Shown piece after piece: positions 1-10,699 of a stretch of DNA of 64,000 nt. How positions within the stretch are numbered: the first letter of the stretch is position 1; each line of letters starts with the position of its first letter. The position numbers were made by a program, and so were the translations under genes. Below the pieces are notes generated by a model, which worked only from the letters and a program-made list of their open reading frames with translations, had not been told where the DNA came from and did not search any database. Origin of the DNA: Trichuris trichiura (Eukaryota > Nematoda > Enoplea > Trichinellida > Trichuridae); NCBI GenBank assembly GCA_037903355.1, contig JBAJFE010000023.1:806001-870000 (forward strand), read 5' to 3'.

Positions 1-1564
1 ATTTGTGCACATAACTAGGCTTAAATCGCACGTGATTGCGTGCCTATACAGAGAAGTTGGACAATTTTATAAGGAATGACCTGCTGGAAGGTGACTCGGA
101 GCAAACCACAAAACGGCCTCATCATATCCCCAACAAGCGCTATCTCTAGGCTGCTACAGACCACCAGAAGCTAACGAAATCAGCGTGAGGTCTTGCCTTC
201 CCTTTACGTTCTACATAGGCCAAAACAGCTTTTCAAAAATGAGTACACTAAAGCAGCTGGTGTTAAAAGACGCTAAAAATCTTCAAAAGGGAACAATGAT
301 ATGACGAAAAAATTAAACACCGCATCTTTAATGTTTAATATGGGGCAAAAAATACTAACGGAGAAGAGCAGTAGTACGTACGAAATTTTTTCCGCGGGTA
401 GGGAAGCCAAGTTCGGCCGGAATGCATTTTGCTCGCCATGGTTTACCTCGCAAAGTGGAGAAATCGCAGTTGCATCCTATTTTCGCAAATTGGAAAGCGG
501 GAAACCTATAACAGAATGTGTAAACAAAAACTCGGAATCTACGCAACAACAAAACTTTGCTAAGAGCAACTTAATATTACTAACCGTCGTTTATTGAAGC
601 AAATTAGAGACGCCTAATTGTATCCTTATAGTCGCAAAATGGATAGAGAATTCCACGTCGATTGTTGTACAGTAACCATTAAAGAAGTGCAGGTACGACT
701 GCAGCGGGAAGCGGGTACGCTCTGCTTTAACGCTTTATTTTGATGCAAACTTATTTGTACACGTCATAGCTGATTATAACGGACAAATGTGAAGGCGGGA
801 AAAGTTGGTTTCATGTAATACCGGTTTAGAGTCACGATAAGCGCTTTGTTTGTTTTATAGGCTGTGCATTAGCTGCGTCACCGAACAATGCGTTGAAAGC
901 GGGATAGTTTAGTCGGCAGTCAAAACGTGTTTTGCTTGCAAACACTATACGCTCACGCGCGTAGTATTTTCCCGCTGTCAAAATTCTGACCAGTAACCGA
1001 TCCTTATTTGTCTTATCGCATCTTGGCGGCAAGATAAACTCCGTGCGTAAAAATAAAATCATATCCGAATAACGCATTCTGTAAAAGCTTTAGTCGTTAC
1101 GGTAATTTTCTTCGGAAAACATTCGAGACGCCGAAAGCGCATAGTAAGGAAAAACTGCATTTCCTTACGTTTTTGAACATGCTGTCGTTTGGTAGTTATC
1201 AATGGACCGCCGTTGGTTACAGTCTGCAGCCTAATGACGAGCAGTACAAACGAATAGAATAAAGGAAGAAATGGAAGTTCAAAAGCATCGTATGTGTATG
1301 GCCGACGCTTTGGTCGTCCAAGACAACACCAACTGTGCGCCGCAGTTTCGATACACCGCGGTGATCGTCTAAAAATGGGGCCAAGGAGAGCCTGTTTCCG
1401 CGCTATGCCATGTGCAACTTATTGCGCTTTATTCTCGCAGTTGTTTCTCAACCTCTGTCTTACACATTTATTTTCATAGCTGCGCATTGGTTAAAAAACA
1501 AAATCGATCGCTAGGCAAACAGCAATGCCGTCATAATTTTAAGCCCTATATAGGTGCAAACATT
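1..1564. other. No gene recognised
   Basis: Open frames here are all under 100 codons and resemble no family I know. They lack convincing splice context. I see no RNA gene or tandem repeat. It may be intergenic or lie in an intron of a gene to the left. Confidence 0.5.
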
Positions 1565-1680
1565 AACAAATTAACTAAGCATTGTACGCTCGTTTATTAT
1601 TGATCGTCAAGTAGATTAACACTTTGAATATTTGAAATTCAAATCTGAGCGTCACCGACGCCATCGACCGGAGCGCGTAG
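1565..1680 (+). repeat. Dispersed repeat, copy 1 of 2
   Basis: About 115 bp recurs at 4266-4378 in the same orientation. Both copies contain the words AATATTTGAAATTCAAATCT and CGCCATCGACC, with scattered substitutions between them. No ORF is shared. It looks like a short dispersed element or an old local duplication. Confidence 0.75.
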
Positions 1681-1899
1681 CTACGCTGACCAATCAGATC
1701 GCTTCTTCTGCTGCTGCTTGACCCTTGACTTGGCAGTGCTTCGGTGATTTTGGAATGAAGAAGTTAGTCCGCTTTGTAAGGATGCCCAAACGAGAGCGGG
1801 AATTCGCGTTAAGACTCGATGAGTGTGGATCTAGTCATGTCACCTTAACTGCATGGACTTGATGCACACTCATCGGCCCTCGGCGATACTGAAAACCAA

Positions 1900-3020
1900 C
1901 TAGCTGCTAGAGCAGGTGAATGTGCACTGCTAGGACGGTCACAAGCGAGTAGAAAAGACTGGCGACGATGGCTCGGCAGCCAACTGGAAGGTCTACAACG
2001 GAAGGATCAGTTCAACTGCCAAACTGGCGACCTTGCAAGACCGGTCGGCGCGTACGACGACGCCTCTTGCTGCTGTACAATAAGCGCAAGGACACCACCA
2101 ACTAACGAGCAACAGCCAACAACTGGGAGAACCTGGCAGAAACGTAGCTTTAACAACGCCGTCGAGCGATATGGCCATACATCGACTGCTATCATTGGTC
2201 AAACAGGCGACACTATGTGGGTCAGCCAATTCCCACGCCAATAGCGACAAGCGGCGACGCGGTATCATCTGGCTGTTGAAGTTTGCAACGTTGCTGAGTC
2301 ACAACGTACGGAATGAATGCAATGACGACCAAGCAAGCGCTGGCTGGTCTAGTTAAACGACGACGACGACGACGACACACGACGGACGTGCCACATCGTC
2401 AGCGATAGCCTTTGGTTATGCGAAGAGAGCGAGCGTGCAACGGAAGCTAAATGCAAGTGTGATCCAGTACGGCCAGCCGCCGCCGCCGCCGACCCAAGTA
2501 AACGTCAGATCGAGCCGGATCGTTGTGCGTAGAAATGGCGTCGCCGCTTTCTCCGCGTCCACGACGCGCGCACCGTTGGCGCATCACTTTTTCTGCACAT
2601 AAATTTGCCCACTATTCCAGCTACTCTTCGATGGCGTCGGCCGGCAGCGTCGAGCTGTGTGTATTGCAAGTTACGGGTCGTTATTGTACACAAGGCGCTT
2701 GCACGTTGAGTACCCACTTCGCCACGTTTTCCTTGCATAAATTAGCCAAGCATTCCATCTCAGCCGGCGATGAGCACTTGCAGAGATTACCATTGCAAGC
2801 GCACTGTTGGTCTTAGGCCGCGCGCGAATGGTCGTCGCTGTTGTTGTTCAGTCCAGTCGGGATTTCTGTTCGTGCTGAATGCGTCTGCAGCAGCGTTGCT
2901 GTCTGGGGCGCAGCTAAATCGTAAAAAACCCAACGCATCTGAAACATGGTCAACGGAGAAACCTGTTGACAGTAGTGTATTGCGCGTGCTCGACCTGTGC
3001 TACCAAGCTCCTACGTAAAC
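1900..3020. other. CpG-rich stretch, possible regulatory or exon-bearing region
   Basis: This segment is clearly richer in CG dinucleotides and GC than its flanks. It includes a short (GAC)n run near 2356-2376 and CCGCCGCCGCCG near 2478. Open frames overlap on both strands, which is expected where stop codons are rare, so none is called as a gene. One candidate exon on the minus strand is listed separately. Confidence 0.35.
2714..2803 (-). CDS. Candidate cysteine-rich exon, unidentified
   Basis: Read on the minus strand, an AACAG acceptor precedes an open segment of about 30 codons with six cysteines spaced C-x-C-x4-C-x-C-x9-C-x4-C (CACNGNLCKCSS, then MECLANLCKENV). It ends at a possible donor, GTACTC at 2713, or GTGGGT a few bases earlier. 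Cysteine density like this is typical of small secreted disulfide-rich modules. I could not join it convincingly to a signal-peptide exon or a full reading frame, so the gene is hypothetical. It could be chance in a CpG-rich area. Confidence 0.2.
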
Positions 3021-4265
3021 CGCCGTTCTAATTCTTTATGCAGCTCAGCCTTCAAATCTTGGTTCCGTCTTGGGGAGCCAACAACCTTTCGGTGACAAAA
3101 CTTGGGTGCAGTTTTTCCTCTTGGACGTTCAAATGATTGCAAACTATAGTGTCAATTAACTTCATCAGATGTCGTGGGCAGGTTCGGCCATTTCAAAATT
3201 TTAACTACCAGAGGATGAGGAGGACCCAGTTGTGCGTACAAACAACTCGCGGCTAACGTAACATTCGAAAAGACCTCAACAACACCTCGGAAGCGAACAG
3301 CCAATCGCCAATGCGATATGAACTTTTGAATTAACTACAGTATGAATTTAAACATTCTCAGGTTAGGCTTAAGAAAGAAGCACTTTGAAGTTTGGTTTGC
3401 CACCCATAGCTGCATTTTTTAAAGATTAGCAGCTAAAAAAGCCCAATTTAATATGATTCCCAAAGATTTGTAGTTTTTTTTGATGAGGTACAAAATAAAC
3501 AAAATGGTACAACTGCTGGAGCTCAGCGCCGCTCTAACTTTTGCACCTTCGCCTAGCGGCAACTATTCCGTCAAAGCTTTTGCTGCTAGCGCCCATAAAT
3601 TTAGCGAACTAAAGTTGAATAATGCCGAACATTTTTACGTACCGTTAGCCACTCTTGCCGTTGAAACTTCGAGCATTCCTCGCTGATTTCAGTTGATTTT
3701 AAAAACTTTTTAAAAATTTAATGCTCAGGTTCTATTTCAAAAATTCGTGCGGCTGGGATTCCCTGCTAACTTTTTTTTTAAAAATCATTGTACCGCGGTT
3801 TCTGTCTCCCCAAAGCAGCTACCATATTCGCAATTTTCGCTAATTTTTAAAATTAAACTACGAGGTTTCTGTCATTGTCTGCTTGAGCTCATATAAAGAA
3901 CTTATCCTTTTGGAATCTTTAATTTTTCTATAGGGCTACTTTGCATTAATTCTCTATATTTAAAAAGTGTTCTTTTTTTCGATTCGAAGCTATTCCGCCT
4001 TTTGCTTAGAATGTACCGTTAAATGATGAGTAGGTTCTTAACGAACTTCAGGTCTACTTCTCTCTCATTTTTGCGCGCAGCAGCAAATAAATATTCATAG
4101 TAGGCGCAAAACCGCGCGTTTATTTTGCGCGTTGCTTCCCAATTTGAAAAAAACGTCGTTTTCAACTTTCGAACTTTGCAATTTCAAATCTTCGATAGGT
4201 TAGGAACAATCCCGTAAAATTAACCGTACGCGAAAGCGGTTATTAAAATTTTTTTCAGTGCGGGC

Positions 4266-4378
4266 ACGAGCAGATTAACTAAGCACTGTATGCTTGTTTA
4301 TAAATGATTGTCAAGTAGGCCAACATTTCGAATATTTGAAATTCAAATCTCAGCGTCCCCACGCCATCGACCACTACG
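4266..4378 (+). repeat. Dispersed repeat, copy 2 of 2
   Basis: Second copy of the repeat at 1565-1680, same orientation. It differs by scattered substitutions and a one-base indel in the CGTCCCCACGCC part. Confidence 0.75.
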
Positions 4379-5325
4379 TGCTCTTGCTTGGATGCATTTA
4401 CGAAAACATTCTAAAAATAAACAAATATGGAAATACGGCTTTAGGAGAGTTTCTTTGGTCGTAAACAAAAAATATCTGCCAACTGCACATCGAATCTGGA
4501 AAGCTCTAACGCGTTTAAGACATAGTGGCGCTTCTATGTTGAAGAGTCGTTAAGTTTTTTAATTTAAAAAAGAGTACAGCTCCACTTTGCGCTTTAAAAA
4601 ATTTTCAATAGGCAACAAAGGCATTTCTTCTTCGTTCAAAAGGAAAAGAATGAAACTAATTTCACAAAGTCCGACGCTGTCTTAAGATTATTTTTAAAAA
4701 GTACGTTAAAAAACGTCAACCACTAAATTTATCATTATTCCTACAATTGCTCAATAAAATTGGAATTCTATTGGCGGTGTTAATTTCGAAGGGCGGAAAA
4801 AATTAAGGTTCATTCAACGGTAGCGGTTTGAACATTTGAAAATGAGCGCAAAGGCCGTCGCGGTCGAATAGACCCATTCGTTTCGACTTCTACTGAATGG
4901 CTTTGCCATAAAAGCGTTTTCCAAAACTTCACCCTTCTCGTAAACCATTGATTGCTTTCATTCATTAATCTTCCGGGACGCTCAGTGGAGAATAGTTGAC
5001 AACAGTAAGACAAAGTTTCGTCCCGATCTATGTGTTGTCACAAGCGACTTCTAGCAAGCAAGAAAAAGCGTAGAAATATCATTAAAGGAGGTCGGAAAAA
5101 ATGATGCAAATTTATTTTTAAAAAATTAAAATACGACAGCTGTGCTGTTTTCGTCGGGATACAAATTGTAGAACAGAAAAAAAAACATTCTCACACGTCT
5201 GAGTTGGTCTAAGTCGATCGAAGAGAAAATAGAAAAGTCATCCCACCTTTAGAGACCTTCAAAGGTCGTCGTTAACAAAGTATCGATTCAAAAATTTGAA
5301 ATTGTTTACTAATACTTCGCATGTG
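4379..5325. other. Intergenic, no gene recognised
   Basis: The stretch after the dispersed repeat and before the small GTPase stop codon holds only short frames. One of 67 codons on the minus strand ends at 4810 but shows no recognisable motif. TTTATT words near 5110 give AATAAA-like signals on the minus strand, about 215 bases past the GTPase stop, and could serve as its polyadenylation signal. Confidence 0.4.
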
Positions 5326-6150
5326 TTAACGAGGGACTGTCTGCTGTGTCGGCGGCAAAGTTTGCTTGTCTCTTGTTGTCCTTCTGAAAACGAACAAAGG
5401 GCGCCTTTTACGTAACCGCGGGGCACTTAGACCACTGCTTGTTCCGCTTTTCGCATTGGCACCCGTCAGGTCGGCACTTTTCCTTATGGTGTTTACAAGT
5501 TCGTGAAAAACGGTAATGACGTTCCAATTCCACTTGGCTGAACATTCCACAAAAGGACATTTCCACTGCTTCTTCACTATGCTCGATAGTTCCTTGCGGA
5601 ATTGGTCCATTGCTTCCGTGGTTGAACGATGGCTACCGGCGCTACTACCGCTACCGCCAACCGACTGTAGAAAAAAGGAACCGTTCGTTGCTGTCGAAGT
5701 GCTATTGCATCCCGTAGTGCTAAGACAACTTTGCGATATGCCTCTTTTGAACGTCTGCAACCACGGAAGCTTATCCGTTTTGTTGGCTACAACAAGTACG
5801 GCCGAACCTGCGGCGTACGCTTGCAATTGGTCTCGAAAATTTTTGGCCATCCTAAACGACTCTCGTGACGTCACATCAAAGACAATCAAGTACGCATGGG
5901 CGCTTCGGACGCATTCGGATCCATTGACCGACCAATCCTCCAGAGTGGAAGTTGGGAACATCTCCATCGGGGGTGTATCCATAATTTTCAATTCAAACAT
6001 TTGATTGTCCGAGAAAATGCCCGGATAGTAGCAAGTGGTCTTCGTTGTTGCCTTGTGAACGTCCGAAAATTGATTGAGCAAAAAGCGTCGAACAATGGAC
6101 GTTTTGCCGCACCCGGCACTACCCAAAATAACCACCTTTATGCAAGGCAT
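5326..6150 (-). CDS. RASL10-like small GTPase
   Basis: Single-exon frame of 274 residues starting at the ATG at 6150. The same frame is open ten codons further up but has no other ATG before a stop. The GTPase core is clear: P-loop GSAGCGKT at residues 10-17, DTPP at 58-61 in place of the usual DTAG, NKTD at 123-126 and ECSAK at 201-205. The blocks TLEDW, RSAHAYLIVFD and KKQWKCPFVECSAKWNW match the RASL10A/B subfamily, which also has PP in the switch II position, so canonical Gln61-type hydrolysis is unlikely. A Ser/Thr/Gly-rich insert of about 55 residues (128-183) sits between NKTD and ECSAK, making the protein longer than vertebrate RASL10 (about 200 residues). The C-terminus is basic and lacks a CAAX box, so lipid anchoring is not expected. 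The role is inferred only from the family: an atypical Ras-like signalling switch. Confidence 0.88.
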   Translation of the reverse strand: MPCIKVVILGSAGCGKTSIVRRFLLNQFSDVHKATTKTTCYYPGIFSDNQMFELKIMDTPPMEMFPTSTLEDWSVNGSECVRSAHAYLIVFDVTSRESFRMAKNFRDQLQAYAAGSAVLVVANKTDKLPWLQTFKRGISQSCLSTTGCNSTSTATNGSFFLQSVGGSGSSAGSHRSTTEAMDQFRKELSSIVKKQWKCPFVECSAKWNWNVITVFHELVNTIRKSADLTGANAKSGTSSGLSAPRLRKRRPLFVFRRTTRDKQTLPPTQQTVPR

Positions 6151-6180
6151 ATCATTTGCATTTGCATACGGATCGCTCAA

Positions 6181-6354
6181 TCAACAAACGCATTCGTTGG
6201 GCCCAAAAGCGGACACGCAATAGGCTGCCGCGCCGGCCTGCCAAACCCTGCAAGCATCGGAATTCAGTTTGCTTTTGTCAAGCAAAACGAGAGGAACAAT
6301 GGGAAAAAGGCGTCGTAACAGAATGACCTGATACGCTAAGTCGCCTACATTCAT
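6181..6354 (-). CDS. Possible small upstream ORF, 57 codons
   Basis: On the minus strand an ATG at 6354 opens 57 codons that end in a TGA at 6183-6181, in the same frame as the GTPase and 30 bases before its ATG. The peptide has a hydrophobic stretch (YQVILLRRLFPIVPLVLL). It may be an upstream ORF in the GTPase leader, or just an open run. I recognise no homology. Confidence 0.2.
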   Translation of the reverse strand: MNVGDLAYQVILLRRLFPIVPLVLLDKSKLNSDACRVWQAGAAAYCVSAFGPNECVC

Positions 6355-6402
6355 CAAATCAAATCCGCAGCGTATTAATGGGCCTATCGGTACGTAAAGC
6401 AA

Positions 6403-8261
6403 AGGCGCCTAAGCGAAATGGCCGAAGTCGGAACCCCGCTTCGAACGGATACTGTTCCCTCCAAAAGTGAGCTGCGCGAAGAAGACGACCAGTCGTCGTA
6501 AAAATGTAATGAAATTCTATCAATTCAAAATTCGTCAATTTTATAACTCTCCAGTGACCAATGGCCGTCGCTCAAATGTTTGTCCCTTGATTATGGTTGC
6601 CTTTGAGCGTATGGCAAAGTTTTGCAAACTTTCGCCGTTTCTACGCTTTGCGCTTAAGGCGTAGGAGAAAAAAAATACTTTTTGAAACCAACTACTTCGC
6701 GACATTGCATATTACTTGCCTTATATGGGTAAAGCAGCGATCGTTTGCTTCAAGCCGCTCTGCTGACAATGGAAAAGGAGAAGAAAATGAACTACCGAAT
6801 GTCGAACTTAAATCTCGGACATTTAGTCGTTAACTGATTTAATGGCTCATCGATGAGACGATACGTAGTACTTGAGCATAGTACACAAATCAAAAATGCC
6901 ATTCGTAGTCTGAGTGGCCGCAAGACGGATGACCATTAATGGCCAACGCAACTGCAACAATTGCCCAAGTTGCGTGCTTGCAATTTTGTTCGTAAAAAAG
7001 CCACGTAGTCAAACATCTTGAACAAACGACATTTTATCGGTCCCGCGAAAGCAATGGAAATCTTGGCTTAGAAATAGAAAGCGTCGCGACGGGACAACGC
7101 TTAACCGTTAAGCGACCAAATACGTACGGAAAGCTACAATACAAAGTTGTGTACAAAACGTGTCAAATTTGAATAGCACTAAAAGCGGGCAAAACTTAGC
7201 TGCTGCTTGTGAAAACTTTGAAAAGCATTTATTGATCCGACTGTCCAATCGCTAATGCCTTCGTTGAGCTAACAGTGAAACGAAAAAAAAATTTAAAAGG
7301 CCTACGACGAGCTTGCGACTTATTGTAGGTTGCTGAAAAAGTGGTTGTACAAATGCCTTATGCAAATTAAATTGAAAAGTAACAATCAAAGTTAGGGCCG
7401 ACCGCTTAGGCTTAAAGGCGGAAGCTCATTTTTTCGAAAATTGAAAAGGAAGCTGGCAAAAAAAGAAAAATTGGCGCTTTGAACTTAGCCGGGCGCCCGC
7501 TAACGGTCTTAGCCTTCTATAGCTGTTCCGCTTACGCGCTTATTTGCATAATTTTGAATTGTATACAAAAGAAACAACTTTAAAGCATGCAATTTTGCGT
7601 ACGCCGTCTTGGCGGATTCGTTCTTCAAGAAAAATGCTGAAAGTTGGCCCGACGAAACTTGAGCGCAATGGAACGCCGAGAAGACAGCGCAACAACATTG
7701 CTTTCGTGCCTTGAAAACAATGAATGTACGTAAGCGCCCAAAAGCGACAAGTAAAGCAGCGAACAGCCTGAAGACATTGACATCGATCAACTACTAGCGC
7801 CACCTATATACGCACCCAGTGCCAAGCGCGGCTCCAAGCTTGTACGACGCGGTTGTTTTGCAAAAGTAACTTATACCATAGCTCTTCCTTCGCCTGCGCG
7901 TCAAAGTGAGTCATTTGGCGTAAGTGCAGCGTCGAATAGAGCGACTAAAAGTGCGGCGCTGAAAAAAAACAGCTTTCGCCGCCTAAGGGAGAACGCCGAG
8001 AGAACATTCCAACATTCGATACATTTCAATTGCTCAACGGAGTTTAGCAGGTGGCGCCATGCGGGGATTTCTTTTTTCTTTCGTCGAAGTACAGCGAACA
8101 ACGGCGGACGCGAAAGAGAAAAGAGCATTAGTTGTATAGAGAAAAGACGGACCGCTTCCGGCATGCACTTATTGTAGGTCTTTATGGGCCCATCGACGGA
8201 GAGCAACTTTTCTCAGTCGGCTATAGAGTTTTGATTGAATCGTCACGTTAAATTTAGTTTC
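6403..8261. other. No gene recognised
   Basis: Only short frames without recognisable motifs. The 93-codon and 101-codon minus-strand frames (ending at 7509 and 7901) lack splice or family support. No RNA gene seen. Confidence 0.45.
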
Positions 8262-8307
8262 ACTTGAGCTGTCCCAAAATGGCTCGCCATTTTGGGACAG
8301 CTCAAGT
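8262..8307. repeat. Perfect 22-bp inverted repeat with 2-base loop
   Basis: The arms 8262-8283 and 8286-8307 are exact reverse complements, starting ACTTGAGCTGTCCC and ending GACAGCTCAAGT, around the spacer TC. It would form a very stable hairpin or cruciform. No gene is adjacent, so a terminator role cannot be argued. It may be a minimal foldback element. Confidence 0.95.
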
Positions 8308-8717
8308 AGTTGGTTGAAGAGACAGGAACCCACTTGTAGCCATAGCCTAAGGCATCCGCTGGATTAATGCTCTCGAAGCGAAACGGATACCGACTTTTCA
8401 AAGCCACCGCTTAACGAAAGCCGCCTACATCAAAGCAAGTCAAACTACAACTTCAACAGGCTCCGCTTGTGATGAACATGGCGACAAGAAAGCAGACTTT
8501 GCAAAACACGTAACGCGAAGTGATACTAAAAAAAAACGTGAACTACGAAGCTTTCCTCACTTTCCGCTATATATAGAGAGCGCTGCGGACGTTTTAGACT
8601 GGATTACCTCCAATATTTGCACAAAGCAACAAAACAAAGGCAACCTCAAATAATGGGCCCAAATTCGACCATCACAGTCGCGCGACGTTTCTAGGTTGCG
8701 TGAAATGTTTATTTTAA

Positions 8718-10200
8718 TTGCCTGAACTTAACACTTCGCCTAAGCGTTGTATGGAAAGACAAATAATATTTGGGCAAGGTGCCAATGGCATCTTGGCAGC
8801 GGCAGGGGGCTCGCCCACGCAAATCTACACTAGCGACACCTACGATGCCAAGGCCAATGCTTTCTCGCTACACTGCGGCTATTCATTCCTTATATTTTGG
8901 CTTAGGTTAAGGCTTAGGCGTAACACGATAGCGTGCAAGGTTCTACGATTGAAACACTTAGTTTTCTTCGCAAACTGACCGGATATCCCTTTCGGCCTTA
9001 GCCTAAGCCTAAGCCAAAATATAAAAAAAAAGTGTAGCAGTAAAGGTAGCCAACTTTGTCCCGCAGGTGTCGCCACTGTAGGCTTGCAAAGGCATACGTT
9101 GAAACATTATACATGTATATATATATATATATATTCATGTGATGATAGACAATACATGAAAAACGTAATCTTCAACACGTTTCCCGGGCGTTGTATGGAA
9201 CGCCTAAGGACGAACTTGCAACGTATAAAAACCATGTCTTTTCTCAAACGCATCTGGAAGTCTGCAGTGGCGACACCTATGAGAAAAACTAACTGATTTC
9301 TCACTACTTTCCCGATCATACTTTTCATACCTCTTTGCTTAGGCTTAGGCTAGGGCAGAATACCATAGCTGACGAGGATGCGAGAGCACTGGGTGCTTTC
9401 GTCACAGAACCTCGCCGGCTATTGGGTTCCGCCCTAGGCTAAGCCTAAGCCTAAGGCTGAGCCTAAGCCGACACCTAAGCCTAAGCTTAAGCCTAAGCCA
9501 AAATATAAAAAAAGTGTAGCAGTCAAGGTAGCCCACTTTGTCCCGCAGGTGTCGCCACTGTAGGCATGCAAAGGCATACGTTGAAAGATTATATATATAT
9601 ATCTTCTACACGTTTCCGAGGCCTTCTATGGAAAGCCTAAGACAAAGTTGCAACGTGTAAGAATCGAGTTTTTTCTCCTATGCTTCTGGAAATTTACAGT
9701 GGCGACACCTATGAGAAAAAGTAACTGTTTTCTCACTACTTTGCCGATCATACTTTTCATATGTCTTGGCTTTGGCTTAGGCTTAGGCTAGGGCAGAATA
9801 CCATAGCCGACGAGGATGCGAAAGCACTGGGTGCTTTAGTAGCAGAACCTCGCCAGCTATTGGGTTTTGCCCTAGGCTAAGCCTAAGCCTAAGCCTAAGC
9901 TTAAGCCTACGCTTTCAAGGTGAAGTTTCTTTACGCAAAGGGACCTGTTGATGATAAAAAAAACTTTACTTCGGTGGTTTCGGGTTTACTCACGAGCCGT
10001 CATCAGCGATAAACAATTAGACAACTCTGTTATGCAAATTTACGCATCCGTTAGCACATGCTAATTATTCTATGCATAAGCCTAAGCCAAATTACAAAAG
10101 CAGCGCAATTTTACCCATAGATGTCACCGCTACAGGTTTGCGTGGGCGTAAGAAATATGACCTTTATGTCTCCACTTTGCCTAAATATTATCCAGCATTC
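8718..10200. repeat. Array of foldback repeats carrying TTAGGC telomere-like tracts
   Basis: A complex of inverted and direct repeats. The segments around 8833-8925 and 8995-9080 are inverted relative to each other, sharing the AAGCCAAAATATA, GTGTAGC and GGTGTCGCCA blocks. The block at 9011-9494 is repeated directly from 9495 to about 9910. Each direct unit contains a 114-bp hairpin (9337-9450 and 9775-9888) whose arms begin GCTTAGGCTTAGGCTAGGGC. Between hairpins are degenerate GCCTAA tandem tracts (about 9430-9505 and 9868-9908). A diverged copy starts at 10078. No coding potential is seen. TTAGGC is the nematode telomere hexamer, so these are interstitial telomere-like tracts embedded in foldback units. 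Confidence 0.88.
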
Positions 10201-10233
10201 TGTACAATGTTAGTGCTTCAGATATTGCTTGTG

Positions 10234-10235
<2 letters not shown>

Positions 10236-10271
<36 letters not shown>
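10236..10271. repeat. (TA)n microsatellite
   Basis: Uninterrupted alternation of T and A for about 36 bases. Shorter TA runs lie at 9117-9133 and 9590-9602 in the two array units, suggesting a TA tract that belongs to the repeat unit and varies in length. Confidence 0.95.
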
Positions 10272-10273
<2 letters not shown>

Positions 10274-10472
10274 GTGTACGTACGTTGCACTTGAAGGGAA
10301 GATAGCAACCTGCCGAGGGGGAATCGAATTTTCGCCTATACCTCCACGGCTAAGTTGTCAAGCGCACGATAATATTGACGAAGCGTGAATGAAAACCATT
10401 AAAGCACATCCGAAGATCGCAGCACGGCATCGTTGCAAGAAGGCGGTACAACAGCGACAACACTTGAGCGTA

Positions 10473-10664
10473 TTATGAAGTCGAAAACTTCCATTTCGAT
10501 TCCTTCCCGCCCATTATCGCCTCTCTAAGTGGCCTTTTCTTCGTAGAGCGCTGTTGGTTCGCCCCGGGCATTTCTCTTTTTAAGCTGCTGCTGCTGCAGT
10601 TGTGCTCGAAAAGGGTCGAACAAATGCTGTAACCAACAGAGAAAAGCAAAAAAGCTACAGGCAT
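10473..10664 (-). CDS. Possible small secreted peptide, 63 residues
   Basis: A minus-strand ATG at 10664 opens 63 codons. The N-terminus is hydrophobic and signal-like (MPVAFLLFSVGYSICSTLF). A hydrophilic remainder follows with basic pairs (KR, KKR) and a C-terminal MGGKESKWKFSTS. This layout resembles a short neuropeptide or secreted-peptide precursor, but I recognise no named peptide. No upstream or downstream exon could be assigned. It may be a chance frame. Confidence 0.22.
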   Translation of the reverse strand: MPVAFLLFSVGYSICSTLFEHNCSSSSLKREMPGANQQRSTKKRPLREAIMGGKESKWKFSTS

Positions 10665-10699
10665 TAAGCCGCTTTAGCGACTTTACCGAACCCGACGAA

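Noticed and set aside
128..128. Entry at base 128 in the findings
   Set aside because: It carries no claim and has interest zero; it only points to the GTPase insert at 5602-5769.
5516..6004. 162-codon plus-strand frame opposite the small GTPase
   Set aside because: It is the antisense shadow of a conserved coding exon and has no domain of its own.
10300..10370. tRNA or tRNA-derived SINE on the minus strand
   Set aside because: A-box-like TAGCCGTGGAGGTATAGG and B-box-like AATTCGATTCC words occur, but they are nearly adjacent with no room for an anticodon arm. The segment also folds as a simple imperfect hairpin.
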